Assembly (NCBI RefSeq): GCF_032930845.1 | Contig: NZ_CP136758.1 | Coordinates: 3,020,879 to 3,084,878 of the forward strand | DNA length: 64,000 nt | From: Parvularcula sp. LCG005 | Lineage (GTDB): Bacteria; Pseudomonadota; Alphaproteobacteria; Caulobacterales; Parvularculaceae | Reading direction: 5' to 3' | Part shown: positions 26,932 through 35,455 of the stretch, piece by piece | Layout: each line of letters begins with the position of its first letter | Numbering within the stretch: position 1 is the stretch's first letter | Made by a program: the position numbers and the translations under genes | Notes under the pieces: generated by a model | The model's input: the letters and a program-made list of their open reading frames with translations, nothing else | Database searches by the model: none | What the model was told of the DNA's origin: nothing

Positions 26932-27524
26932 TGGGGCGACGCCGAGCGGACCCGGCCTGAATCCACGAAGACGATGAGCGCCATGATGAGATAGCTGGCG
27001 CAGACGATGGCCGGCACATAAAGCTGTTGCTGCTCCGGCCACAGATACCAGGCAAGATAGACGCAGATCGCCCGGATCACTGCATAGGCACAGAACAGCA
27101 GCGATCGGCCATAGGACCAGCCGATCACCGGGAAATGCAGGCTCAGCCCGATCGCGAGGATCAACAGAACCATGCTGTTGGCCCCGGTGTGGATGGCGCC
27201 CAGCAGCATGGGCCAGAACAGCAGCATCGCGACGAAAGCCGGGAAGAGCACACTGCCGACCGGCGACCGGTCCTTCATGAAATTGATCCCGGATATCTTA
27301 GCGAAGCCGAGCGCCATGGGAAAAATCGCGCCTGTGCCAAACAGGGTGAGGAAATAGGCCCACCCCTCCTCCATGAGGCCGGACCGGACAGCCCAGAACA
27401 TACCGCCCACTGCCGCCCAGTAGACAGCGCCCCCGAGAAGGACCGGAAAACCGCCGCGCAGGCGGCCATATTGTGCCAGTTGAGCCTGTCGCAATGCCTG
27501 TTGCAGGGTAGTGATCGATTCCAT
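26928..27524 (-). CDS. Polytopic membrane protein (DUF7010-like)
   Basis: 198 residues with six hydrophobic segments (for example GGFPVLLGGAVYWAAVGGMF, SVLFPAFVAMLLFWPMLLGA, MVLLILAIGLSLHFPVIGWS, VPAIVCASYLIMALIVFVD). The arrangement and the FAKISGINFM segment between helices fit an uncharacterised integral membrane family. Function unknown. Convergent with the phosphatase gene with four bases overlap. Confidence 0.75.
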   Translation of the reverse strand: MESITTLQQALRQAQLAQYGRLRGGFPVLLGGAVYWAAVGGMFWAVRSGLMEEGWAYFLTLFGTGAIFPMALGFAKISGINFMKDRSPVGSVLFPAFVAMLLFWPMLLGAIHTGANSMVLLILAIGLSLHFPVIGWSYGRSLLFCAYAVIRAICVYLAWYLWPEQQQLYVPAIVCASYLIMALIVFVDSGRVRSASPH

Positions 27525-27666
27525 TCCTAATTCCCCAATAGGTTTGAACTACAAACCATCAAGTCGAATGGATGTCAATGTCGGGACAAGGTCGTGGCCG
27601 GAAGGTTTTGCCCTGAGCGGCAAACAGCGGTTAGATATGCTAATTCGACAGGAAAAGGAGAGATCC

Positions 27667-28008
27667 ATGGCCGAGGACAAACACGCAGAATATCTTGCCA
27701 AGGTCCAAAAATACGACGCCGACGCAAATGCTGACACGGTGCGGAAGATTGCCAACAAGCTGGGCATCGCGCTGCAAAACCGCGACAGCTCTCTGGTCTC
27801 ATGCTCTGACACATCAGAGCTTGAACGCATTCGTGACGGCTTTGCCAAGAAGACGCTCGGCCTCGATGCCGGTCATTCCGATGATCAAATCATGGCCGCG
27901 ATCAACGAGGTCTGCGTGATGATGGCTGGCGACGGCAGCAACAAGCACCGCGTGCCATTCTATTATCTGCTGGCCAAATCAACCAATACGCTTGGCAAGA
28001 TCGGCTGA
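27667..28008 (+). CDS. DUF2853 family small protein
   Basis: 113 residues, soluble, helical. It shows the family landmarks: tyrosine-rich N-terminus AEYLAKVQKYD, a CSD-x-x-E-L-E segment (SCSDTSELERIRDGF), LGL-x-A repeat and the C-terminal KHRVPFYYLLAKSTNTLGK. Function unknown. ATG 27667 has AGGAG close upstream; the frame extends further 5' but without support. Confidence 0.85.
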   Translation: MAEDKHAEYLAKVQKYDADANADTVRKIANKLGIALQNRDSSLVSCSDTSELERIRDGFAKKTLGLDAGHSDDQIMAAINEVCVMMAGDGSNKHRVPFYYLLAKSTNTLGKIG

Positions 28009-28028
28009 ACGCCATAGGCGCGGGGCCC

Positions 28029-28682
28029 ATGCCCAGACCCATGACCCGCGCCAATATTGCTGAGCTCTATCGCCGTTTCCATGAGGCGATGCCTGAGCCG
28101 GAGACAGAGCTCAACTACAGCTCCCCTTTCACGCTACTCGTGGCGGTGGCGCTGTCTGCGCAGGCGACCGATGTTTCCGTGAACAAGGCGACGGGCCCGC
28201 TTTTCGCCGTGGCCAATACACCCGCCCAGTTCGTTGCCCTGGGGGAGGCCGGTGTCGCCGACTACATCAGGACCATCGGCCTGTGGCGCAACAAGGCCAA
28301 GAACGTGGTCGCGCTGTCCCAGAAACTGATCGACGACTTCGGTGGCGAGGTGCCAGCCGATCGCGACGCGCTGCAGACCCTGCCCGGCGTCGGGCGCAAG
28401 ACAGCGGATGTCGTGTGCAATGTGGCCTTCGGTCAGTGCACCATCGCCGTCGACACCCATATCTTTCGGGTCTCCAACCGGACGGGTCTCGCTATCGGCA
28501 AGACGCCAGAGGCGGTGTCTGACCGTCTCGCCAAGGTGACACCGCCTGAGTATCTGCGCGACGCCCATCACTGGCTGATCCTGCACGGGCGCTATGTGTG
28601 CAAGGCGCGCAAGCCGGAATGCTGGCGATGTGAGGTCAGCGACCTTTGCGGCTTCAAGGACAAAACGCTGTCGCCCGCCTGA
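28029..28682 (+). CDS. nth: Endonuclease III (DNA glycosylase/AP lyase)
   Basis: Base-excision repair of oxidised pyrimidines. 217 residues with the helix-hairpin-helix LPGVGRKTADVV (catalytic Lys124), catalytic Asp142 in VDTHIFRVSNR at the canonical spacing of 18, and the C-terminal [4Fe-4S] loop C-x6-C-x2-C-x5-C (CKARKPECWRCEVSDLC). Follows the DUF2853 gene by 20 bases. Confidence 0.97.
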   Translation: MPRPMTRANIAELYRRFHEAMPEPETELNYSSPFTLLVAVALSAQATDVSVNKATGPLFAVANTPAQFVALGEAGVADYIRTIGLWRNKAKNVVALSQKLIDDFGGEVPADRDALQTLPGVGRKTADVVCNVAFGQCTIAVDTHIFRVSNRTGLAIGKTPEAVSDRLAKVTPPEYLRDAHHWLILHGRYVCKARKPECWRCEVSDLCGFKDKTLSPA

Positions 28683-28717
28683 TGACGGCTGGATGAAACC
28701 GGGCTATCGGGGCTGTC

Positions 28718-29398
28718 ATGACCCCATCAGATCGCCTTATCATCGCTCTCGACGTCCCATCCATTGATGAGGCGGCGTCCATCGTGGACCGGATCGGCGA
28801 GGCGGGCCATTTCTACAAGATCGGCTATCAGCTCTTCCCCTTGGGCGGCTACGATCTGGCGCGCTCACTCGTGGCGGCCGGGCGCAAGGTCTTCATCGAT
28901 GCCAAGCTGCTGGATATCGGTGCGACCGTCGAACGCGGTGTCAAAAGCCTCACATCGATCGGCGCCACTGTCCTGACGGTTCATTCCGATCCCGATACGA
29001 TCAAGGGTGCTGTTGCCGGTCGGGGGGATAGTGGATTGGGCATCTTCGCCGTCACCGTCCTGACCAGCTGGGATCAGGCCACGGTGGCGCGACATGGCCT
29101 TCCCTTTGATGTTCTCGACCTGGTGCTGCATCGGGCTGAGATTGCAGCGGAGGCGGGCGCGGATGGCGTCATCGCTTCTGCGGCAGAGGCACAGGCCATC
29201 AAGGCGCGGTTCGGCGAGCAACTGAAAATCATCACGCCAGGCATCCGCCCATCGGGCGCAGCCGTCGACGACCAGAAACGGGTCATCACCCCGCGAGACG
29301 CCGTAGCGGCCGGGGCGGATCACCTGGTTGTGGGGCGTCCGATCATTCGGGCCGAAGACCCCGCAGCGGCAGCACGCGCCATTCTGGCAGATTTGTAA
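28718..29398 (+). CDS. pyrF: Orotidine 5'-phosphate decarboxylase
   Basis: Last step of UMP synthesis. 226-residue TIM barrel with Asp12 and Lys34 and the signature DAKLLDIGATV carrying the catalytic Asp61-Lys63-Asp66 array; the phosphate-binding end ITPGIRPSGA and VVGRPI is intact. The starting ATG lies 35 bases after nth. Confidence 0.97.
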   Translation: MTPSDRLIIALDVPSIDEAASIVDRIGEAGHFYKIGYQLFPLGGYDLARSLVAAGRKVFIDAKLLDIGATVERGVKSLTSIGATVLTVHSDPDTIKGAVAGRGDSGLGIFAVTVLTSWDQATVARHGLPFDVLDLVLHRAEIAAEAGADGVIASAAEAQAIKARFGEQLKIITPGIRPSGAAVDDQKRVITPRDAVAAGADHLVVGRPIIRAEDPAAAARAILADL

Positions 29399-29431
29399 TC
29401 TAGCGCTCCCCTTGCTCCGGAGAGGTACCCG

Positions 29432-29460
29432 TGCGACGACTGTCGCATAAGAGCGACGCA
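29432..29460. promoter_or_regulatory. Candidate operator of the BlaI-like repressor
   Basis: A perfect dyad TGCGAC-gact-GTCGCA at 29432-29447, overlapped by a second dyad GTCGC-ataaga-GCGAC ending at 29457. The three alternating half-sites lie 40-65 bases before the repressor ATG, the place expected for autoregulation by a BlaI-type dimer. Assignment by position and symmetry only. Confidence 0.5.
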
Positions 29461-29497
29461 AGACGCGTTGCTCCTGTGGGGAAGGTCTGGAGGGACA

Positions 29498-29875
29498 ATG
29501 TCAGCACCAACGGAAGCCGAGTTGCGGCTGCTCAAAATTCTGTGGTCGCATGACCGGTTGAGCGCCCGTGAGCTCCAGGATCTGGTCGAGCCGCAAACGG
29601 GCTGGTCCTTCTCCACCACGCGCAAACTGCTTGACCGGATGGTGGAGAAGTCGCTGGTGTCGGTGGTGCCTGTGCATGGTGTACGGACATTTGAGGCGGC
29701 CCAGTCCCGCCTGCGCACAATGGCCGGGTTGATCCGAAGTTTCAGTCGACAGGTCCTCGACGTTGAGGGGCCTCTACCGGTCGCCAGTTTTGTCAGTAGT
29801 CGCCTGATCGACGAGGATGAAGTCGAGGAACTTGAAGCCCTCCTCAACGAACTCGACGAGGGAGAGCCGACATGA
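29498..29875 (+). CDS. BlaI/MecI-family transcriptional repressor
   Basis: 125-residue winged-helix repressor. Signature: PTEAELRLLKILWSHDRLSA at the N-terminus, WSFSTTRKLLDRMVEKSLVS as the recognition region, and a helical dimerisation tail with an acidic end (EDEVEELEALLNELDEGE). In BlaI/MecI systems the partner antirepressor protease cleaves this tail or linker. The ATG 29498 has GGAGGG just upstream, and its stop overlaps the protease gene ATG (ATGA). Confidence 0.9.
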   Translation: MSAPTEAELRLLKILWSHDRLSARELQDLVEPQTGWSFSTTRKLLDRMVEKSLVSVVPVHGVRTFEAAQSRLRTMAGLIRSFSRQVLDVEGPLPVASFVSSRLIDEDEVEELEALLNELDEGEPT

Positions 29876-31224
29876 CGCTGACTCCTCTTGATGCTGCCAT
29901 GGCGGCCCTCATCGGCCTTCCGCTCATCGCCAGCGCCATGGTGCGGGCGGGGAGAGGACCGGATGAGGGGATGGGAAGCGAGGCGGCCGAATGGCGGGCC
30001 CTTGCGCTCATGATCCTCCCCGTCTTCCTTGGTCTTATATTCCTGGGGCTGAATACTTTTCTGCCGACCCCCTTGGCGGCCCTGCCGGATCTAGACCTGT
30101 TCGTTGGTGAAGCGACAGGCACCGCCGCGCAGGCGGGCGCGGTAGACGTGACAAAGCCATTCCATCTCCCTTTCGGGGCAATGGCGGCGACAGTCTACGG
30201 CCTGGGGTTTGTTGCATGGGCTGGTCGGCTCGCACACTGCCATCTCTATCTGCACGACGTCGCCGGGGCATCACAACCGATGCAAGTCGATGGACGATCC
30301 GTTCTGGTTACGGAACGAGTGCTGTCACCGTTCGTGTACGCCCGTCATATCGTCCTGCCGCAATGGGCCTTTCAGGCGCTTGACGGACAAGCCCTCAATC
30401 TGATCGTGGATCATGAACAGGCGCATATTCGCCGCCGTGACCAGCACCGCTTCATCCTGCTGGCGTGGATCGATGCGCTGTTCTGGTTCAATCCTTTTGT
30501 CCGTCATCAGACGAAGCGGTGCCGGCTGGCCGCCGAACTGAATGTCGATGCAGCGGTGATCGCCGCTGCCCCCAAGATGCGCAAGGTCTATGCCCAAAGT
30601 CTGGTGCTTGTCCTGAAGCATACCGCCGGTCACGCCCTGCACGGCGCGCCGGCGGTCCTCTCACCCCGCTATCAAGGAGAAGCAAAGATGAGAATGAAAG
30701 CGATTATGGGGCTCCCATCCCCGCGCGGCAAGCGCCGGCTCTGGACAACCCTCTCTGCGCTGGGCGCATTGGTCCCGCTCACCGTCGGGCAGTGGGCGCT
30801 TGCCGGGGCGACGGCCGCTAATGGCGTCCTGTCAGTCGTGCCTGTGGAAGGTGAAGTGTCCGCTCGCTACGACATCGTGTACGACCCATTAGGAGACGGC
30901 CCGCGTCGTCACAGCGGCATCGACTTCAAGGCACCGCTGGGTACGCCCATCAAGGCGGCGGGGAGTGGTCGCGTCACTGTTGCTCGGGATATGGGGGCCT
31001 ATGGCATCACGGTCGTCATCGATCATGGTGATGGCCTGCAGACGTTCTACGCTCACATGAACAATGCCGATGTCCGCTACGGCCAGACAGTGACAGCGGG
31101 CCAGACGATCGGCGCGGTTGGCAGCACCGGCCGATCCACCGGGCCTCACCTGCATCTTGAAGTGCGACAAAATGGCCTGAAAATCGATCCTGCCAGTGTC
31201 ATTGAGGCGCTGGCAACGCCCTGA
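29872..31224 (+). CDS. M56-M23 fusion: BlaR1-like membrane protease with LytM domain
   Basis: 450 residues combining two metallopeptidase folds. The N-terminal half has three to four membrane helices and the BlaR1/MecR1-type M56 zinc site H181-E-Q-A-H185 (DHEQAHIRRRD). After another membrane segment near 285-305 the C-terminal part is a periplasmic M23/LytM endopeptidase domain: HSGID (His347, Asp351), FYAHM, and GPHLHLEV (His426, His428). All M23 zinc ligands are present, so both sites may be active. A coupled BlaI-like repressor gene precedes it by overlap. Likely a wall-sensing antirepressor in which the classical penicillin-binding sensor is replaced by a murein-hydrolase-type domain (inference). 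Confidence 0.87.
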   Translation: MTLTPLDAAMAALIGLPLIASAMVRAGRGPDEGMGSEAAEWRALALMILPVFLGLIFLGLNTFLPTPLAALPDLDLFVGEATGTAAQAGAVDVTKPFHLPFGAMAATVYGLGFVAWAGRLAHCHLYLHDVAGASQPMQVDGRSVLVTERVLSPFVYARHIVLPQWAFQALDGQALNLIVDHEQAHIRRRDQHRFILLAWIDALFWFNPFVRHQTKRCRLAAELNVDAAVIAAAPKMRKVYAQSLVLVLKHTAGHALHGAPAVLSPRYQGEAKMRMKAIMGLPSPRGKRRLWTTLSALGALVPLTVGQWALAGATAANGVLSVVPVEGEVSARYDIVYDPLGDGPRRHSGIDFKAPLGTPIKAAGSGRVTVARDMGAYGITVVIDHGDGLQTFYAHMNNADVRYGQTVTAGQTIGAVGSTGRSTGPHLHLEVRQNGLKIDPASVIEALATP

Positions 31225-31447
31225 CGACGGCTATCGCCGCGACGGTCAACGCCCCGCCAGCGGGCCGGGAGAGGCACAATCGGCCTTGCGTTAGGATCGC
31301 CTTGACCTTCCTCCCCTAGACCCCGTTCCGGCCGCTTTACAAAGGGTCGCCAGAGCGGGGTTGAGGCGTGTTCAGTCTTTCCCCCCTTTTCAGACGAGCC
31401 GTTTTGTCTAGTTTGGTCTCGCGAGTAACAGTTATGATAGGATATCG

Positions 31448-33940
31448 ATGATGCGCCTTCGGAGTTGGGTTGGGACCGCGGTTTGTGCCTCGGCATTGAT
31501 TACAGGGGCCACGGCCCAGACATTTACGGGCACAGGCTCAGGCGCAAAAGCCTTCGAGCAGCTCGACGACAAGCTTCCCACTCCGAACGTCTACAGGGCG
31601 GCAACCGGCGAACCCGGTCCAGCCTATTGGCAGCAGCAGGCCGACTACGTCATCGATGTGACGCTGGACGAGACCGGCAAGCGCATCACGGCGACTGAAC
31701 AGATCACCTATACCAACAACTCGCCGCATGAGCTTCGCTATCTGTGGGTCCAGCTGGACCAGAACCGGTTCGCTGAAGGCTCACTGGCCCGCATGTCCGA
31801 AACGGCATCCACGTCCGGCACACGGCGCCAGGCCAATGGCTCAGGCGACAGCCTCAGCTTCGGCGCGCTGGCCCGCCAGATGGCGCTCAAAGAGGGCGAT
31901 CACGGCTTCAAGATCACATCCGTCAAGGATCGCCGCGGTCAGGAGCTGAGCTACACGATTGTCGACACGCATATGCGCATCGACCTGCCGACCCCGATCC
32001 GTTCGGGCGGCTCTTTTGAATTCTCGATCGATTTCAACTTCAACATCATCAACGAGCCGATCGTTGGCGGTCGCGGCGGGTATGAGGGTTTCCCTACCGA
32101 TCAGGCCGAATACACCAACGACTACATCTACTTCCTCGCGCAGTGGTTCCCGCGCATGACGGCCTTCTCCGACTATGAAGGCTGGCACAACAAGGCGTTT
32201 CTCGGCCGCGGTGAATTCACGCTCGAATTTGGCGATTACGACGTCTCCATCACTGTTCCTGCGGACCATGTCGTCACATCGACCGGTGAGTTGCAGAACC
32301 CTGAACAGGTGCTGACCGCGACCCAGCGCGACCGCCTGCGCCAGGCCCGCAATTCAGAAGATCCTGTGTTCATCGTCACGCCTGAAGAGGCCGCCGAGAA
32401 CGAGAAGGAAGGCAGCAGCGAAACCCAGACCTGGCACTTCAAAGCCGAGAACGTTCGCGATTTTGCGTGGGCGTCCTCCCGCAAGTTCATCTGGGATGCG
32501 CAGGGCTTCCGTCAGGAATCCGACAACAACCCGCTCGTCATGGCGATGTCGTTCTATCCGAACGAGGCCGAGCCGATCTGGTCGCAATATTCGACCGAAG
32601 CGGTCATCCACACCATGGATGTCTACAATCGCATGTCATTCCCCTATCCCTATCCGACGGCCCAGTCCGTCAACACCTGGGAACGGGGCGGCATGGAATA
32701 TCCCATGATCACCTTCAATGGTTATCGTCCGAACAAGGATGATGCCAAGGATGGCTCGGTTACCTATTCGCGCGGCATCAAATATTCCCTGATCGGCGTG
32801 ATCATCCATGAAATCGGCCACATCTATTTCCCGATGACGGTCAACTCCGATGAGCGTCAGTGGACATGGATGGACGAAGGTCTGAACACGTTCCTCGAAT
32901 ATGTGGCGGAGATCGAGTGGGAAGAAAACTATCCCGCGTTCCGCAATGAAACGAACGTTCTGGACTATATCACCGATTACATGAGCAGCACGGAACAGGT
33001 GCCGATCATGACCCAGTCGGATTCAATCCTGCAGTTCGGTCCGAACGCCTATTCTAAACCAGCCGCTGCTCTCGTCGTGTTGCGCGAAACGGTTCTTGGT
33101 CGCGATCTGTTCGACACGGCCTTCCGCGAATATTCACGCCGCTGGAAATTCAAACGTCCGACCCCGTCTGATTTCTTCCGCACGATGGAAGAAGTGTCGG
33201 GCAAGGATCTCGACTGGTTCTTCCGGGGCTGGTTCTACACGACCGACCACGTGGACCTCGCCATCGCCGCGGTGCGCGAATATCAGATCTCGTCTCAGGA
33301 TCCTGATGTGGAGGAAGATTTCCGCCGCCAGCAGGATGCCGAAATGTCGCCTGAGCCGCTGATCCAGAGCCGCAACCGCGAAGAAGGAATGCAGACGCGT
33401 CTTCAGCGCCGCGATCGCCTGAGTGATTTCTATAATGAGAATGACCGCTTCGTGACGAACAACACGGACCGGAACAACTTCCAGAAATTCCTGAAGGGCC
33501 TCTCTGCTGTCGAACGTCAGACCTATGACAAGGCAATGGAAACCGAACCGTTCGTGTACTTCATCGATTTCGAGAATAAGGGTGGCCTCGTCATGCCGAT
33601 CCCGCTCGAAATCACCTATGAAGATGGCAGCGTTGAGGAAATGATGATCCCTGCCGAAATCTGGCGCCGGGATGCGGAGAAAGTGACGAAGCTTTTCATC
33701 ACTGATCGTCCGATCACCTCCATTTTGATCGACAAAAACCATGAGATTGCCGACGCGGACCGTTCGAACAACGGCTTCCCGTCATCGATCAACCGGTCAC
33801 GGTTCGAGCTCTTCAAATCCAGCAGCTCGTCCAACAACCAGATGGCTGATGCCCTCGCCGACCTTGCCGCCGAAGAAGGCAAGACCGATGAGCAGGGCGG
33901 CGAAGAAGTGCCGCTGCAATCACCGTCCAACAGCAACTAA
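31448..33940 (+). CDS. Secreted M1-family metallopeptidase
   Basis: 830 residues with an N-terminal signal peptide (MRLRSWVGTAVCASALITGA, then TAQ). N-terminal beta-domain followed by gluzincin catalytic domain: H454-E-I-G-H458 and Glu477, the exact HExxH-x18-E spacing of M1 zinc aminopeptidases. The exopeptidase GxMEN motif is degenerate (RGGMEYPMITF, Glu then Tyr), so endopeptidase or modified aminopeptidase action is possible. The C-terminal 250 residues are polar and end in a Gln/Ser/Asn-rich tail. A 223-base gene-free stretch precedes it with no recognisable structure. The DUF6702 gene follows 45 bases downstream, a recurrent partnership. Confidence 0.88.
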   Translation: MMRLRSWVGTAVCASALITGATAQTFTGTGSGAKAFEQLDDKLPTPNVYRAATGEPGPAYWQQQADYVIDVTLDETGKRITATEQITYTNNSPHELRYLWVQLDQNRFAEGSLARMSETASTSGTRRQANGSGDSLSFGALARQMALKEGDHGFKITSVKDRRGQELSYTIVDTHMRIDLPTPIRSGGSFEFSIDFNFNIINEPIVGGRGGYEGFPTDQAEYTNDYIYFLAQWFPRMTAFSDYEGWHNKAFLGRGEFTLEFGDYDVSITVPADHVVTSTGELQNPEQVLTATQRDRLRQARNSEDPVFIVTPEEAAENEKEGSSETQTWHFKAENVRDFAWASSRKFIWDAQGFRQESDNNPLVMAMSFYPNEAEPIWSQYSTEAVIHTMDVYNRMSFPYPYPTAQSVNTWERGGMEYPMITFNGYRPNKDDAKDGSVTYSRGIKYSLIGVIIHEIGHIYFPMTVNSDERQWTWMDEGLNTFLEYVAEIEWEENYPAFRNETNVLDYITDYMSSTEQVPIMTQSDSILQFGPNAYSKPAAALVVLRETVLGRDLFDTAFREYSRRWKFKRPTPSDFFRTMEEVSGKDLDWFFRGWFYTTDHVDLAIAAVREYQISSQDPDVEEDFRRQQDAEMSPEPLIQSRNREEGMQTRLQRRDRLSDFYNENDRFVTNNTDRNNFQKFLKGLSAVERQTYDKAMETEPFVYFIDFENKGGLVMPIPLEITYEDGSVEEMMIPAEIWRRDAEKVTKLFITDRPITSILIDKNHEIADADRSNNGFPSSINRSRFELFKSSSSSNNQMADALADLAAEEGKTDEQGGEEVPLQSPSNSN

Positions 33941-33985
33941 GTGTCAGGGGCGGCTTCGGCCGCCCTTTTCCATTCAGGACCTGAA

Positions 33986-34456
33986 ATGAAACGACTGCTC
34001 AGCCTTGTTTGCGCACTCCTGATGATCGCGACCCCGGCGCTCGCGCACCGCCAGCCCGAAGTGATGACGACGATCAATTACACCGGTGAGGGCAAGAAAG
34101 CGGCGACCCAGATCACCCATCGCATCCACGCCCATGACGCAATTCAGCTTCTGGCCACCCTGCCGACGGTCTCCACACCCAATCTCGACGACACCAAGAA
34201 CCTCGCCCGGCTCGCGCTCTACGCGTCCAGGCAGTTCGACATGGACGGATCGGTGAAGACATTGGGGGCGGAGATCGAGGGCAATTACGTCTATGTCTAT
34301 CAGGAGGCGAAAGGTCATCCGACGCTTCTGGGGTCGCACATCCTGTCGGATTTCAGCGATGACTGGTCCAACTATGTGAATGTCGAAATTGATGGCCGTG
34401 AAGACACATCCTACGTTTTTTCGAAGGTTCGCGGCGATCGCGTCCAGCCAGAATGA
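33986..34456 (+). CDS. Exported DUF6702 protein
   Basis: 156 residues with a clear signal peptide (MKRLLSLVCALLMIATPALA, cleavage before HRQPE). The mature part has the family landmarks THRIHAHDA near the start and a C-terminal beta region (SNYVNVEIDGREDTSYVFSK). Genes of this family often follow M1 peptidases, as here. Periplasmic, function unknown. Confidence 0.78.
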   Translation: MKRLLSLVCALLMIATPALAHRQPEVMTTINYTGEGKKAATQITHRIHAHDAIQLLATLPTVSTPNLDDTKNLARLALYASRQFDMDGSVKTLGAEIEGNYVYVYQEAKGHPTLLGSHILSDFSDDWSNYVNVEIDGREDTSYVFSKVRGDRVQPE

Positions 34457-34538
34457 ATTTTCCCGCCCTGCCGGGACTTCCGCAAACATGATTAACTGGT
34501 AGTCTTGTAGGACGAGATTTTTCGGGCAGGGAACCACT

Positions 34539-35087
34539 ATGCTGAAACGACTTCTGACCGCTGCTGCAGGTGTAGCGATGTTGTGCACAGGCGCCCAGGC
34601 GGGCGAAGTGCGCGTTGGCCTCGGCTGGCACGACATCACAGACACCGAATATGGCATGGATGTTCAGGGCGAGATCGTGTTCGATTCGCCGGGCTTTCTG
34701 CAACGCATTGGCGAGCTGAAGCCCTACCTCGTGGCGTCGACAAATACTGAGGGTAATCTGAACTTTGCCGGTGGTGGTCTGCAGTATGATCGCTTCATCA
34801 CCGAAAACTGGTTCGCCGAGTTCCAGTTCGGCATCATCGTGCATGACGGCCGTATCGAGCTGCCCCCCCCGTGGGAGCCTGTGGAGCGTCAGCACGTGCT
34901 CGACACCGAAAAAACCTATGGCTGCGAGACACTCTTCCATTCGGTGCCTGCCATTGGTCGCAAGATCAATGATCGCTGGGCGGCGTCAATGTATCTGGAG
35001 CATCTCAGCCACGGCAAGATCCTCTGCAGCACGGGCAAGAACGAGGGCAATGATACCCTTGGCCTGCGCCTGCACCGGACGTTCTAG
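34539..35087 (+). CDS. pagL: Lipid A 3-O-deacylase, PagL-like
   Basis: 182-residue outer-membrane beta barrel with signal peptide (MLKRLLTAAAGVAMLCTGAQ, then A-GEV). The catalytic pattern of PagL is recognisable: His155-x-Ser157 in YLEHLSHGK and Glu169 twelve residues after the Ser, the same spacing as in Pseudomonas PagL; the protein ends in Phe as outer-membrane barrels do. It would remove the 3-O acyl chain of lipid A. The two Cys (129, 163) are unusual and could form a disulfide. Sequence identity to known PagL seems low, hence moderate certainty. Confidence 0.75.
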   Translation: MLKRLLTAAAGVAMLCTGAQAGEVRVGLGWHDITDTEYGMDVQGEIVFDSPGFLQRIGELKPYLVASTNTEGNLNFAGGGLQYDRFITENWFAEFQFGIIVHDGRIELPPPWEPVERQHVLDTEKTYGCETLFHSVPAIGRKINDRWAASMYLEHLSHGKILCSTGKNEGNDTLGLRLHRTF

Positions 35088-35446
35088 GCAGCAAGCCGCT
35101 GCAATGTCGGCCTGACTTTCAGGAAAACGGCATAAACGCCATCAAGTAGGCGCCGGGTCGGGGCAAACCGTCCCACCGGTGCCAACCATCCCAGGCCCCG
35201 GACGCGTGACCAGGCCTCCGTGAAGGCCCTTGCGCCCTCGACCATCTCGCCGTCCGGCAGGCGAACGTGAAACCGGGCAAGAAGCCGCTGGCGATCGATA
35301 GCGCAGCTGGGGGTCGCATCGGGCGGTGCGACATCCTCGAAAACCAGACGCCCGCGTCCCTTTTCCATCCGCCGCAGAAGAGCAATTTCCTTGCGGCAGA
35401 GAGGGCACGCACCGTCAAAATAGACCGTGACAGCATTTGTCATCAT
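35084..35446 (-). CDS. DCC-type thiol-disulfide oxidoreductase (DUF393)
   Basis: 120 residues with the family signature VYFDGACPLCRKEIALLRR (CPLC redox pair following DG), DDVAPP-like region FEDVAPPDA and a late GLGWLAPVGRFAP. Presumed redox protein; substrate unknown. Overlaps the convergent pagL-like gene by four bases and follows the acyltransferase gene by nine bases. Confidence 0.87.
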   Translation of the reverse strand: MMTNAVTVYFDGACPLCRKEIALLRRMEKGRGRLVFEDVAPPDATPSCAIDRQRLLARFHVRLPDGEMVEGARAFTEAWSRVRGLGWLAPVGRFAPTRRLLDGVYAVFLKVRPTLQRLAA

Positions 35447-35455
35447 TGTGGGGAT

